Source: Glandiceps talaboti (Eukaryota; Hemichordata; Enteropneusta; Spengelidae). Taken from it: a DNA stretch of 31,000 nt. Made by a program: the position numbers and the translations under genes. Below, piece after piece: positions 10,013 to 19,586 of the stretch. The notes under the pieces are model-generated. The model did not search any database. It had not been told where the DNA came from and worked only from the letters and a program-made list of their open reading frames with translations. Where the stretch lies: positions 11,189,134 to 11,220,133 of the forward strand of contig NC_135562.1 in the NCBI RefSeq assembly GCF_964340395.1, in the 5' to 3' direction. Positions within the stretch are counted from its first letter, which is position 1. The number at the start of each line of letters is the position of its first letter.

Positions 10013-10026
10013 GTTTCCATAGCAAC
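10013..10026 (+). promoter_or_regulatory. RFX X-box-like site
   Basis: GTTTCCATAGCAAC has a perfect right half-site (AGCAAC) and AT spacer, with a left half carrying one mismatch. Confidence 0.3.
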
Positions 10027-10341
10027 AGTGGAAGAATGGCTGTCACAAAAGTGATATTATGACTGCAAAACAAAATGTTCAAATAAAGCAGCTTGATATA
10101 AAGGAGGTGTCGCGGTAGTCCTGGGGAGAAGCTTTTACCATATCTAGTTCTTGAGAAGAAGCTATATATCAGAGTCTAGCTTATATAGGGTACACCGTAA
10201 AGTGATCTGCCTCCTTGTCCGTTTGTCACAGTCAGAATGAAGTTGTCCTTATAACCTATATCCACATTCCCCCAACTCAGTTGTTTATTTTTCATGTTTG
10301 TTTTGTCAGAATCACAGAGTGAAAGCTCTATTTTGACACTT

Positions 10342-10399
10342 GATATTCAAAGTAGTGTGTAAATTTAGGTGATATTCAAAGTAGTATGTAAATTTAGGT
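10342..10399. repeat. Tandem doublet, 29-bp unit
   Basis: Two adjacent copies of GATATTCAAAGTAGT followed by RTGTAAATTTAGGT differ at a single base. This is a recent tandem duplication. Confidence 0.9.
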
Positions 10400-10960
10400 G
10401 ATGCGATAGAAATATTATCAGATTGCACCTGTTTGGGTCAATGTTTATTGAAATCTCAGACAAGAAATTCTGAGAATTTGTGGTTATTTTCCGGGGAGGG
10501 GAATGGCAGAAAAAAATGTTATCAAACTCTTTGTGAGTCTTTACACAAGATATAGGAATTGCAAAAGATGTTTCAAATTTGAAGCTGGTAGCTTTAGAAA
10601 GATTAGTGTATTGAAGACATTCGAGAAGAAAATAGCTTTTGAATGTTTTTATGCCGAGTGTTTATCCTGCACAGGTATTATGTCAATTTAATATGGGTGT
10701 TTGTCTATCATATATTCAACACTGCCTATAAGCATGTAGTCCTGTTAAAGTAATTTACTATCACAAATATCAGTCTAGGCTTGATGGACCCTGGTTTAAT
10801 ACCAAGCTTAATAATTTATGGTTTAAATTTAACAAATTTTCTAGCATCATTAAGTTTGCTGAAAGAATCTGATAAAATTGATGTGGGTTTTTTGTTGTTG
10901 TTCTTTTTTCCATTTATCTTCAGAAGAACACCTTGAGTAATTCAAGTCACCTAAGATACA

Positions 10961-11102
10961 ATTTTACCACCTAGGCAAGTCATTAAAAATCAGTTGTTTA
11001 ATTTCTCAGTGAACACCATGACTTCCGCTCCATGTGTTACACATGTTGGAGCATGGAAGTAGAAAATGACTTTTATTTTGACTGGCTAGCATGAGGTAAA
11101 AT
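10961..11102. repeat. 142-bp foldback (long imperfect inverted repeat)
   Basis: The outer arms begin ATTTTACC at 10961 and end GGTAAAAT at 11102. Internal blocks also pair: CTAGGCAAGTCA with the complement of TGACTGGCTAG-type sequence, and ACTTCCGCTCCATGTGT (11021-11037) with ACATGTTGGAGCATGGAAGT (11041-11060) across a 3-base loop. The inner 40 bases form a compact stem. The middle of each arm contains unpaired bulges. This could be a foldback MITE or a hairpin RNA precursor; no transcript evidence is available. Confidence 0.6.
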
Positions 11103-12090
11103 GATAATGCAGGTACTGAAAATTGTCAGAGGTACTTGGAGTAGATTGCAGCAGTATACCTGACAAGAATCTTAAATAAAAAACATCAGGTACAAAAGTA
11201 TATAGATGTATATATATAAAAAAAAGTTATGTAAAATAAAAAGTGTCCCGCATTGTGTAATTAGCCACGTAGCAACTCTAGAAGTTGATGTGTTCACACC
11301 TTATTGATCTAAGATGTGTCACCTCGTCACTACCAACTCGAAAACATTTGAATAAATCTCGGTATTCTGGTGTCTTTTAACATACAGCCTTCAATTTCGT
11401 CAAAGAAAGAAACTGATCAAAATTGTTGGGGTTGAAAGAAATATTTGCAAATATTTGCATAATTTGTGTCTGTTGAATAATCTGATAATGCTGATTGCAT
11501 TTTCAAATGTATTTTTATGATTACGAGTTTTCATATTTACGACACTATAATGAACTAGAGGTCTTGCAAATGTCATATTAGCCTTTGAGATACACAGGAA
11601 GACATTTCAAGGTTTCATATTACTTCCTCTTAAGCAAGTGAACTGAAAAAACATCTGTAGAAAACATGTCATAAAAACTATCACAAAAGCAGTTTACATC
11701 ATCCTCATATGAATGATGAAAATCAGACATAAATCACAGCATAATGTGAATTTAATGCCAGTATCTATATTGCGGTAAATATTTCAAAGTACGGTATTTA
11801 TAAAAGGCCAATATTTCATCTGAAGACACATGTGATGATATATGATTTAATTTTCCTTTCTAAATTTCATAGATATTAATGTTGTTTTTTTCACATCGTG
11901 TAGGCTTTACGTCATGTCGTGAAAGCAGATTTGAAATATGATATTTTGATTCTTTGCAAATCCCACGGTTTATGGAGGATAAATAACAGTACCAAAGACG
12001 ATACAAGTTTTCATGTCTAGAATAGTTGAAAGTTGTGCCATCAGTTCAACAGATGACATCGCACCCGTTACATAGTTTGGAATAATACAT
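11103..12090. other. Gene-free stretch
   Basis: AT-rich DNA in which I see no gene, RNA or repeat worth naming. Confidence 0.5.
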
Positions 12091-13665
12091 TGATTATCAT
12101 TTGCTTTTGAAACTATTGGCAAATTTTAAACATAGCTTATCAATTACTTGAACAGATTTTACATGATTATGTACTCAGTTTAATATATAACATGCAAGCC
12201 AATTAATATGCCTACAAACAGAAAATACAGGATTGTACCAATTTCATATTTCAATATGTTGAGTATCAATTTGCTTCTGAAAATATTGCCAAAACTGTAA
12301 CATAAATTGTCATTTAATTGTATACTTTAAATTATATCACACACAGGCCAATTAATATGCCTTCAAACAGAAAATACAGGATTGTACCAATTTCATATTT
12401 CAATATGTTAAGTATCAATTTGCTTCTGAAAATATTGCCAAAACTGTAACATAAATTGTCATTTAATTGTATACTTTAAATTATATCACACACAGGCCAA
12501 TTAATATGCCTTCAAACAGAAAATACAGGTGTATACCAATTACATGTGTCTATATATTGAAGATTGTTTGCTTCTGAAAATATTGTTGTGTAGAGTGTAC
12601 TTTAAATTATATCTCTCACAAGCCAATTAATATGCCTTCAAACAGAAAATACAGGTGTATACCAATTACATGTGTCTATATATTGAATATTGTTTACTTC
12701 TGAAAATATTGTTGTGTTGAGTGTACTTTAAATTATATCTCTCACTAGCCAATTAATATGCCTTCAAACAGAAAATACAGGATTGTGCCAATTACATGTG
12801 CCTATATATTGAAGATTGTTTGCTTCTGAAAATATTGTTGTGTAGAGTGTACTTTAAATTATATCTCTCACAAGCCAATTAATATGCCTTCAAACAGAAA
12901 ATACAGGTGTATACCAATTACATGTGCCTATATATTGAAGATTGTTTGCTTCTGAAAATATTGTTGTGTAGAGTGTACTTTAAATTATATCACACACAAG
13001 CCAATTAATATGCCTTCAGACAGAAAATACAGGAGTGTACCAATTACATGTGTCTATATATTGAAGATTGTTTGCTTCTGAAAATATTGTTGTGTAGAGT
13101 GTACTTTAAATTATATCTCTCACAAGCCAATTAATATGCCTTCAAACAGAAAATACAGGTGTATACCAATTACATGTGTCTATATATTGAAGATTGTTTG
13201 CTTCTGAAAATATTGTTGTGTAGAGTGTACTTTAAATTATATCTCTCACAAGCCAATTAATATGCCTTCAAACAGAAAATACAGGTGTGTACCAATTACA
13301 TGTGTCTATATATTGAAGATTGTTTGCTTCTGAAAATATTGTTGTGTAGAGTGTACTTTAAATTATATCTCTCACAAGCCAATTAATATGCCTTCAAACA
13401 GAAAATACAGGTGTATACCAATTACATGTGTCTATATATTGAAGACTGTTTGCTTCTGAAAATATTGTTGTGTAGCATGTACTTTAAATTATATCTCTCA
13501 CAAGCCAATTAATATGCCTTCAAACAGAAAATACAGGAGTGTACCAATTACATGTGTCTATATATTGAAGATTGTTTGCTTCTGAAAATATTGTTGTGTA
13601 GAGTGTACTTTAAATTATATCTCTCGCAAGCCATTTAATATGCCCTCAGACTGAAAATACTGGAT
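12091..13665. repeat. Tandem satellite with 126-bp and 149-bp units
   Basis: The marker GCCAATTAATATGCC starts units at 12198, 12347, 12496, 12622, 12748, 12874, 13000, 13126, 13252, 13378 and 13504. A decayed terminal copy follows at 13630 and a decayed half-unit precedes the array (about 12091-12197). The first two spacings are exactly 149 bases and all nine later ones exactly 126. The difference lies in one segment: after GAAAATATTG the long units carry CCAAAACTGTAACATAAATT and more, where the short ones carry TTGTGTAGAGTG. Units are highly similar and no frame longer than 60 codons crosses the array, so it is non-coding. Sites that vary between units include TCTCTCACAA versus TCACACACAA and GTGTATACC versus AGTGTACC. 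Confidence 0.95.
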
Positions 13666-14772
13666 TTGTGTTCTCATTTGACATCACTATAATGTGTGTC
13701 CATCATGAAAGATGAGTCATACCATTTCAAAATACTATTATTTTTCTCAACTTTTTTTCAATGAAAGCTTTTACAGGTATGGTTATATTATCTTTGTATA
13801 TTTTCCTCAATTTACCCACAATACAGTAGGGATGTTACAGCTAAAATAATGTATACTTGGGGTTTCACTCATGTAACATGACATTAAATACACATCCTCA
13901 GACAACTTCTAACGTATAAAAAAAAAACCAATTACATAGGTTCTGCACACAGTGGGGATGTAGAGAAGTTGTTAAGTTGAAATGTTGATTATCAGTTAAT
14001 AGAAAATAAACAACTGCAGCCATTAAAATCATCAAGTCCATGTGTAATGTTTTCATCACTAGAAGCCTCTTTTTCCTGCACTTTGAAAGAATAGCAATGC
14101 TTGTCAGCTTTCAATGGGATATGGCAAAGGATCCTGCTGTGTCTATTGTGTCTCTGTTATTGTTAGTCTAGAGTTGAAGTACTTTCGTCTTTGTGTTCAA
14201 AATGTAATGTCCCATGAGTGAAACAAAGCTATATCATTTTAGACATATGCACATATCTTTGACAGGTACTTACATTACAAGGCTCCACATGGCTAAACAA
14301 AGGCAGATTGCTTTAGATCCATGTATGGCTGTTAATTAACAATTAATAATTCTATTTTAATAATGAGTGTGAATTCAGCATAGGTAGAAAATTTAAAGTC
14401 ACTACACTTTAGACAAGTTTTCAAATATTGATTAAGTTTACCTGTATCAATAAAGACCTTGAAACACTACACTACAAACAGTTGATAATTACGGAAGGCA
14501 AAAAGTGAAGCTTTCATCGACACCTGTGGACTTGTTCTTCTGTGTCTGTGTGACAATATGTGATAACATAGTTGTGCAAGATATTGGAAGTATTTCTGTT
14601 TGTTGACTTTACCAATTACCGTCAGTCAAGATATATGAACGTTGGTGAGAGAACACTGGTAATCCAGCCTTTGGTTTACTAAAATAGATGCCACCTAAGT
14701 CTATTGTTCTTCAATGTGGTAGATTACATAAATAGCCGTTCCTCTGTTGTGTGATTCTAATCACCCGGTGAA

Positions 14773-14922
14773 CAACATAGCATAAATATTGGGAGTCCCA
14801 AAACAGCACTGCTAGTTCATGGAACTCTAAATAAACTAGTGATCACTCTGTGATCAACATAGTGGAAACATTGGAAGTCCCAAAACAGCCATGCAAGTTC
14901 ATGGAACTCTAAATAAACTAGT
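14773..14922. repeat. Tandem doublet, 82-bp unit
   Basis: CAACATAG, AGTCCCAAAACAGC and TTCATGGAACTCTAAATAAA recur in the same order 82 bases apart. The first copy ends in a perfect GATCAC-TCT-GTGATC hairpin at the junction (about 14841-14855). The copies have diverged at roughly ten positions. Confidence 0.85.
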
Positions 14923-15502
14923 TTTCAGAGACACCTCCCTACTGAGACTATAATTAAACCAAGAACCATTCAGTAGCTTATCACTATTGGATCAACATGT
15001 AGTGACAAAAGTTTTAGTTTTGTGTCTATATTAGAAAACCAAAGGCTCAACTACCATGGTAATATAAAGCCTTCAGAAAGTTAACACTATCATTGCATAA
15101 ACAGCTATACTTTTTATTATAATCAGTTATGACACAGATGACATGTGTGAGATCTTTTCCATAAGTTTTTTAACCAATCAGAGGGAACGTCGAAACAGCG
15201 TCATTTCAGATATCTAACAACATTTGGTAAACAAAGTAACAACTTGACCCAAGTAGTATCTGACATATATACAGTGCAATGACTTGACATTTGCATCTAA
15301 TTAATTAGACAGCAATCAATAAACTGTGTGATAGTCCTTAGAGTTTAACGAGAGTATAACCCTAATAAGAATAGATAATAAAAACATTAATTTGTGGATT
15401 AGCTGTCATAAACTTGTCCAAGAAATGAAATCAATCTGTTTATTACATGTATACTTTAATGATTAGATGTTATTCCCCAATATTTTTCTTCGTTCTGCCA
15501 AG

Positions 15503-15583
15503 GAAAATACGGTGACCTAAGGGGCCTTTGTCACTACAAGTCGCTAGACAAGTAGTGAAAACCCTTAGGTCTCAAGTATTTTC
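15503..15583. repeat. 81-bp foldback (imperfect inverted repeat)
   Basis: GAAAATAC (15503-15510) pairs with GTATTTTC (15576-15583). Inside that, GTGACCTAAGGGGCCTTT and GTCACTAC pair with GTAGTGAAAACCC and TTAGGTCTC. The loop is about 14 bases (AAGTCGCTAGACAA). No terminal target duplication is evident. It may be a miniature foldback transposon, or a hairpin of other origin. Confidence 0.6.
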
Positions 15584-15684
15584 TGCATGATTATACCAGC
15601 GCTAGTAATATCAAAGAAAAATCGGGGAAAGTATTGCAATTTTGAGCCTTCTGATTTGATCATATTTTGAATACAGCAGAAGCA

Positions 15685-15739
15685 GTGACGTAGACATGCG
15701 TTGTTGTGACATAGACGTGCGTTGTCATGACGTAGAGCG
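15685..15739. repeat. Tandem triplet, 21-bp unit, with CpG/TpG differences
   Basis: GTGACGTAGACATGCGTTGT (15685-), GTGACATAGACGTGCGTTGT (15706-) and a partial ATGACGTAGAGCG (15727-) follow each other at 21 bases. Units differ mainly by G/A at CpG positions. Confidence 0.75.
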
Positions 15740-16217
15740 AGCAGAGTATATATGCTATTTTTTCTTCTTCTTGGCTTTTGCATGCTATAAGTACACATAC
15801 ATGTATATGTTCATTAATGAGTACATTTGTATATTGAATTCTCATTGTGATCATCATCAATGTCAGTGCCTTTGAGACCAATTTGACGCACCACTGATAC
15901 ACAGAATTTCCTATGACGTACCAATGTTTGGTATTTGTGAATCTCATTACGATGTGATGATTTACATGAAAACTCATCTTTAGCATTTTACCTATAATGA
16001 AAATTGGTTTGAATAGAAGGTCACCCTAATCAGTATTGTCGTTAATAGTAATTATTTTTTAATTTGACCACATGCTGCGTCTAAGTCCAGTTTACATATA
16101 TGTTAGTTTCGTGTATTTTTAGAAGGATTTTGTATGTTTGACAAGGTAGCAATGAATTACATGTATGGTTGACAAGTCGTAGACTGACAGCATTTGGGAT
16201 TGAGATATTTCTTTTTC

Positions 16218-17513
16218 TAACGGAGTGACATCTCGTAAAATTTTTGCATCTGATACTTGTAATCTGCTATGATAAGACTTAGGGTGTATTGAAACATTCC
16301 TCTTTTGAACTGAGGGACGTCTCGTAAAACTTTGGGATCTGACAATTGCAATCTGCAATGATAAAGATGGAGGGACATCTCGTAAAACTTTGGGATCTGA
16401 CACTTGCAATCTGCTATGATAAAGATGGAGGGACATCTCGTAAAACTTTGGGATCTGACACTTGCAATCTGCTATGATAAGATGGAGGGACATCTCGTAA
16501 AACTTTGGGATCTGAACTTGTAATCTGCTATGATAAGATGGAGGGACATCTCGTAAAACTTTGGGATCTGACACTTGCAATCTGCTATGATAAAGATGGA
16601 GGGACATCTCGTAAAACTTTGGGATCTGACACTTGCAATCTGCTATGATAAGATGGAGGGACATCTCGTAAAACTTTGGGATCTGAACTTGTAATCTGCT
16701 ATGATAAGATGGAGGGACATCTCGTAAAACTTTGGGATCTGACACTTGCAATCTGCTATGATAAGATGGAGGGACATCTCGTAAAACTTTGGGATCTGAC
16801 ACTTGCAATCTGCTATGATAAGATGGAGGGACATCTCGTAAAACTTTGGGATCTGACACTTGCAATCTGCTATGATAAGATGGAGGGACATCTCGTAAAA
16901 CTTTGGGATCTGACACTTGCAATCTGCTATGATAAGATGGAGGGACATCTCGTAAAACTTTGGGATCTGACACTTGCAATCTGCTATGATAAGATGGAGG
17001 GACATCTCGTAAAACTTTGGGATCTGACACTTGCAATCTGCTATGATAAGATGGAGGGACATCTCGTAAAACTTTGGGATCTGACACTTGCAATCTGCTA
17101 TGATAAGATGGAGGGACATCTCGTAAAACTTTGGGATCTGACACTTGCAATCTGCTATGATAAGATGGAGGGACATCTCGTAAAACTTTGGGATCTGACA
17201 CTTGCAATCTGCTATGATAAGATGGAGGGACATCTCGTAAAACTTTGGGATCTGACACTTGCAATCTGCTATGATAAGATGGAGGGACATCTCGTAAAAC
17301 TTTGGGATCTGACACTTGCAATGTGCTATGATAAGATGGAGGGACATCTCGTAAAACTTTGGGATCTGACACTTGCAATGTGCTATGATAAGATGGAGGG
17401 ACATCTCGTAAAACTTTGGGATCTGACACTTGCAATCTGCTATGATAAGATGGAGGGACATCCCGTAAAGCTTTGGGATCTGACACTTGCTATGATCAAT
17501 CTGCTATGATAAG
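16218..17513. repeat. 57-bp minisatellite, about 20 regular units plus decayed edges
   Basis: GATGGAGGGACATCTCG starts units at 16366, 16424, 16481, 16537, 16595, 16652, 16708 and 16765, then every 57 bases to 17449. Two decayed copies precede it (about 16218-16281 and from 16306) and the last copy is rearranged after 17449. Units from 16765 to 17448 are almost identical. Because 57 is 19 codons, two minus frames and one plus frame are stop-free, giving a 455-codon minus frame (16119-17486) with a VSDPKVLRDVPPSYHSRLQ repeat and a 277-codon plus frame. The minus frame slips between two peptide registers where units are 56 or 58 bases long, so selection on a reading frame is not evident. I call it non-coding. 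Confidence 0.93.
16366..16707. repeat. Higher-order repeat: two copies of a 171-bp trimer
   Basis: Within the 57-bp array the unit lengths run 58, 57, 56, 58, 57, 56. The 58-bp unit ends with an extra A (ATAAAGATGG) and the 56-bp unit carries CTGAACTTGTAATC in place of CTGACACTTGCAATC. The blocks 16366-16536 and 16537-16707 appear identical, so a three-unit segment was duplicated as a whole. Confidence 0.85.
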
Positions 17514-17711
17514 ACAGATCTGTAGAATGATATTCAGAAATACAATGTGCTTTGCTGTAGTAATCAGTTGTATATAAATAAAAGCAAGTTTTGAGATATT
17601 CTAAAATGTAACATAACATGACAAACCACATTTTAGACACTAATAACAACATGTTCGTGTTGGGGGCTATGTCCTCAAATGTAGAAGCCTTGTTGCCTTT
17701 AAATTAAAGAA

Positions 17712-17778
17712 AAGACCTGCAGAAACTTTGCATCTGGTATCTGTAATCTATTATGATACGACATAGGGTTTATTATGG
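17712..17778. repeat. Detached decayed copy of the 57-bp array's left-edge unit
   Basis: AACTTTGCATCTGG, TATCTGTAATCTATTATGAT and ACGACATAGGGTTTATT match the degenerate unit at about 16235-16290 (TTTTTGCATCTGATAC, TTGTAATCTGCTATGAT, AAGACTTAGGGTGTATT), including the ACATAGGG/ACTTAGGG stretch beyond the unit proper. It lies about 200 bases 3' of the array end. Confidence 0.65.
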
Positions 17779-18601
17779 AGTGGAATTTGATTTGTTTTGA
17801 AAAAATTCAGCATACAGAACACAATTACAACAGACAATATGTATTGTGCTGGGATAACACAGAAAAGTTAAAAACTTGTTTCTACTGTGGTACCATAATT
17901 CAGAATGTATATACAGTAATTTGTATATAATTTGTATGGATTTGAATGGGATATAAGAACAAATGTTAGGTGATAATGCAGTCTGAATGTATGGATGTTG
18001 AAATCAGAATTAGATGTAGATCCAGACTGAGCATGCTCAGATGCAAAGGACTATGAGATTTTCTGTGGTTATCGTAATACCTAATCTGGAGCTACTGATA
18101 AAATGAAGCTCCCACAATGATCAGGGTGACTGTGAATTGATTATTACAATAACATTATTGTTTACAATACTATTTGATTAGTGTTTATTATCACATTTCC
18201 CATGATGCAACATTCAACATGGCAGTTTTGCGAGTTCCATATTGGATGTGTTTGAGATAACCTGAAATGTGACACAAAGTGACTGTTAAGAGCTTGAATC
18301 TGTAAGTTAAAAGTTTTAAAAAAATGAGAAGTTTGTTGGAATCTAAGATGGTCAGGTCCCATCCCTTGAGTTGAAATAGATAGAGAAGAAGACCTTCATT
18401 GTCATCAAATAAACGATCAGCAACCGGATGCGGTATCTTTAAATGTCTTTGTGACAGAACAAACAAGCTGAAAGAGTAGGAACTTTAAAAGCACTTAGAC
18501 TACATTATGAAGTACTCAAAAGAACCAAGGTTGCAATTGAACCTACTTTATATCAGATCCATTTATCAACTGTCTAATACTCAGTCGTACAGGAAAGGTA
18601 A

Positions 18602-18930
18602 ATATTTGACAGTACGACAAAATGATGTGTATATTCTTTGGTGCCAATGCATGGTAGGGGATGTTTTTGAACGCTACACCCACGTGTGAGGTCTATCTAG
18701 TTTACTCTCAATATTTGATAGTACTATAAAATGATGTGTGTATTCTTTGGTGCCAATGCATGGTAGGGGATGTTTTTGAATGCTACACTCCCCCCCCCCC
18801 CCCCCCCCCCTTAGATGGCATGTTTTCGAACGCTATGCCTCAGTCCTGTGTGCTGTCTAGTTTACTCTCAATACTTGAAAGTGAACAAAAAATGTGTATT
18901 CTGTGATAGCATGTTTTTGAATGCCACACC
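18602..18930. repeat. Imperfect tandem repeat (109-160 bp) containing a 21-base C run
   Basis: ATATTTGACAGTAC (18602), ATATTTGATAGTAC (18711) and ATACTTGAAAGTGA (18871) start three copies. The first two share ATTCTTTGGTGCCAATGCAT and GGTAGGGGATGTTTTTGAA, and TTTACTCTCAA precedes the second and third. In the second copy the GCTACAC segment is followed by 21 C at 18790-18810, then by an extra partial copy (GCATGTTTTCGAACGCTATG), which explains the longer second spacing. Confidence 0.75.
18790..18810. repeat. Poly-C run, 21 bases
   Basis: The longest C run in the window, sitting where copy one of the surrounding repeat has CACCCACGTGTG. Its length may be unreliable in an assembly. The G-rich minus strand could form stacked G structures. 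Confidence 0.9.
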
Positions 18931-19162
18931 ATTTTCATACAGCCTTCAGTGATTGGCTTAGACTGTGTCACATGGTATGGACTAGTGACCCATGGTGATC
19001 CTAATTTGCATAGAGCAAGGCACTAGTTGTGTTCTATTTTCCTAGGGCATTATTCATCTTAACAGGGGAGTCCTGTTGGTAATTTGCTAAATGAGTATGG
19101 AAAGAATGTTTGCCAGGGAAAACTATGTATTATAAAATTCTTATTGTGAGGTTTTACTTGGG

Positions 19163-19266
19163 TACTATAGACATATTACCCCCAAGCTTTAAGTTTTATG
19201 TAGCTACTATTTCGCTTCACTTTCAGCCTCGGAAATGGCTGCCCTGGGGTAATAGACGTCTACTAG
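19163..19266. repeat. Possible foldback with imperfect arms
   Basis: TACTATAGACATATTACCCC (19163-19182) pairs, with small gaps, with GGGGTAATAGACGTCTACTA (about 19246-19265). The 60-base interior contains AGCC-TCGGAAAT-GGCT, a small nested stem. The arms are short and gapped, so chance or a decayed element are both possible. Confidence 0.4.
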
Positions 19267-19586
19267 TGTCTGAATAAAAGCAGACAAATAAAGTATTAGC
19301 ATATTTGAGATAAGGAAATGCCATTCATATAACTGATATTGAATGTGTGTGTATTCAAAAAAATCATTGTTGTGAGTTGATGGGTAATATTTACACATCA
19401 ACTGAATTTGCCAGAACAAATATTTATATTCAAACTCACTGTTATTTTATGTATATAAATGTTTATATAAACTCACAGGAGTTGGCGATAATGTATTGGC
19501 GTATTAAAGTTGGGAGCCAATATTTTACTTCTGTTAAATTTAGAAAAGTTATCTTATATATATATAAGTCCATTAGTCTATTTAAA

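Larger units (their letters stand above)
9286..10960. other. Gene-free stretch with two X-box-like sites and a small doublet
   Basis: I recognise no gene. CTGTAGGGATTCTA recurs 47 bases apart (9724 and 9771). The frame at 10503-10691 (62 codons) has no recognisable motif. Confidence 0.5.
13666..16217. other. Gene-free stretch between two large arrays
   Basis: No gene is recognisable. It holds an 82-bp doublet, an 81-bp foldback and a 21-bp triplet, annotated separately. The minus-strand frames at 15565-15798 and 15660-15986 run through the 21-bp triplet and match nothing I know. Confidence 0.5.
17779..19586. other. Gene-free stretch with a three-copy repeat and a foldback
   Basis: No gene is recognisable. 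Apart from the repeats at 18602-18930 and 19163-19266, I see nothing to annotate; the frames at 18191-18466 and 19347-19619 match no family I know. Confidence 0.5.

Noticed and set aside
16366-16707. 171-bp period suggesting primate alpha satellite
   Set aside because: The length match is coincidental: the trimer consists of 57-bp units with no similarity to alpha satellite.
16119-17486. 455-residue repeat protein on the minus strand
   Set aside because: The frame switches between two peptide registers at 56/58-bp units, the opposite strand is also open, and outside the array it runs into unrelated low-quality sequence. Kept as a finding to test, not as a gene.
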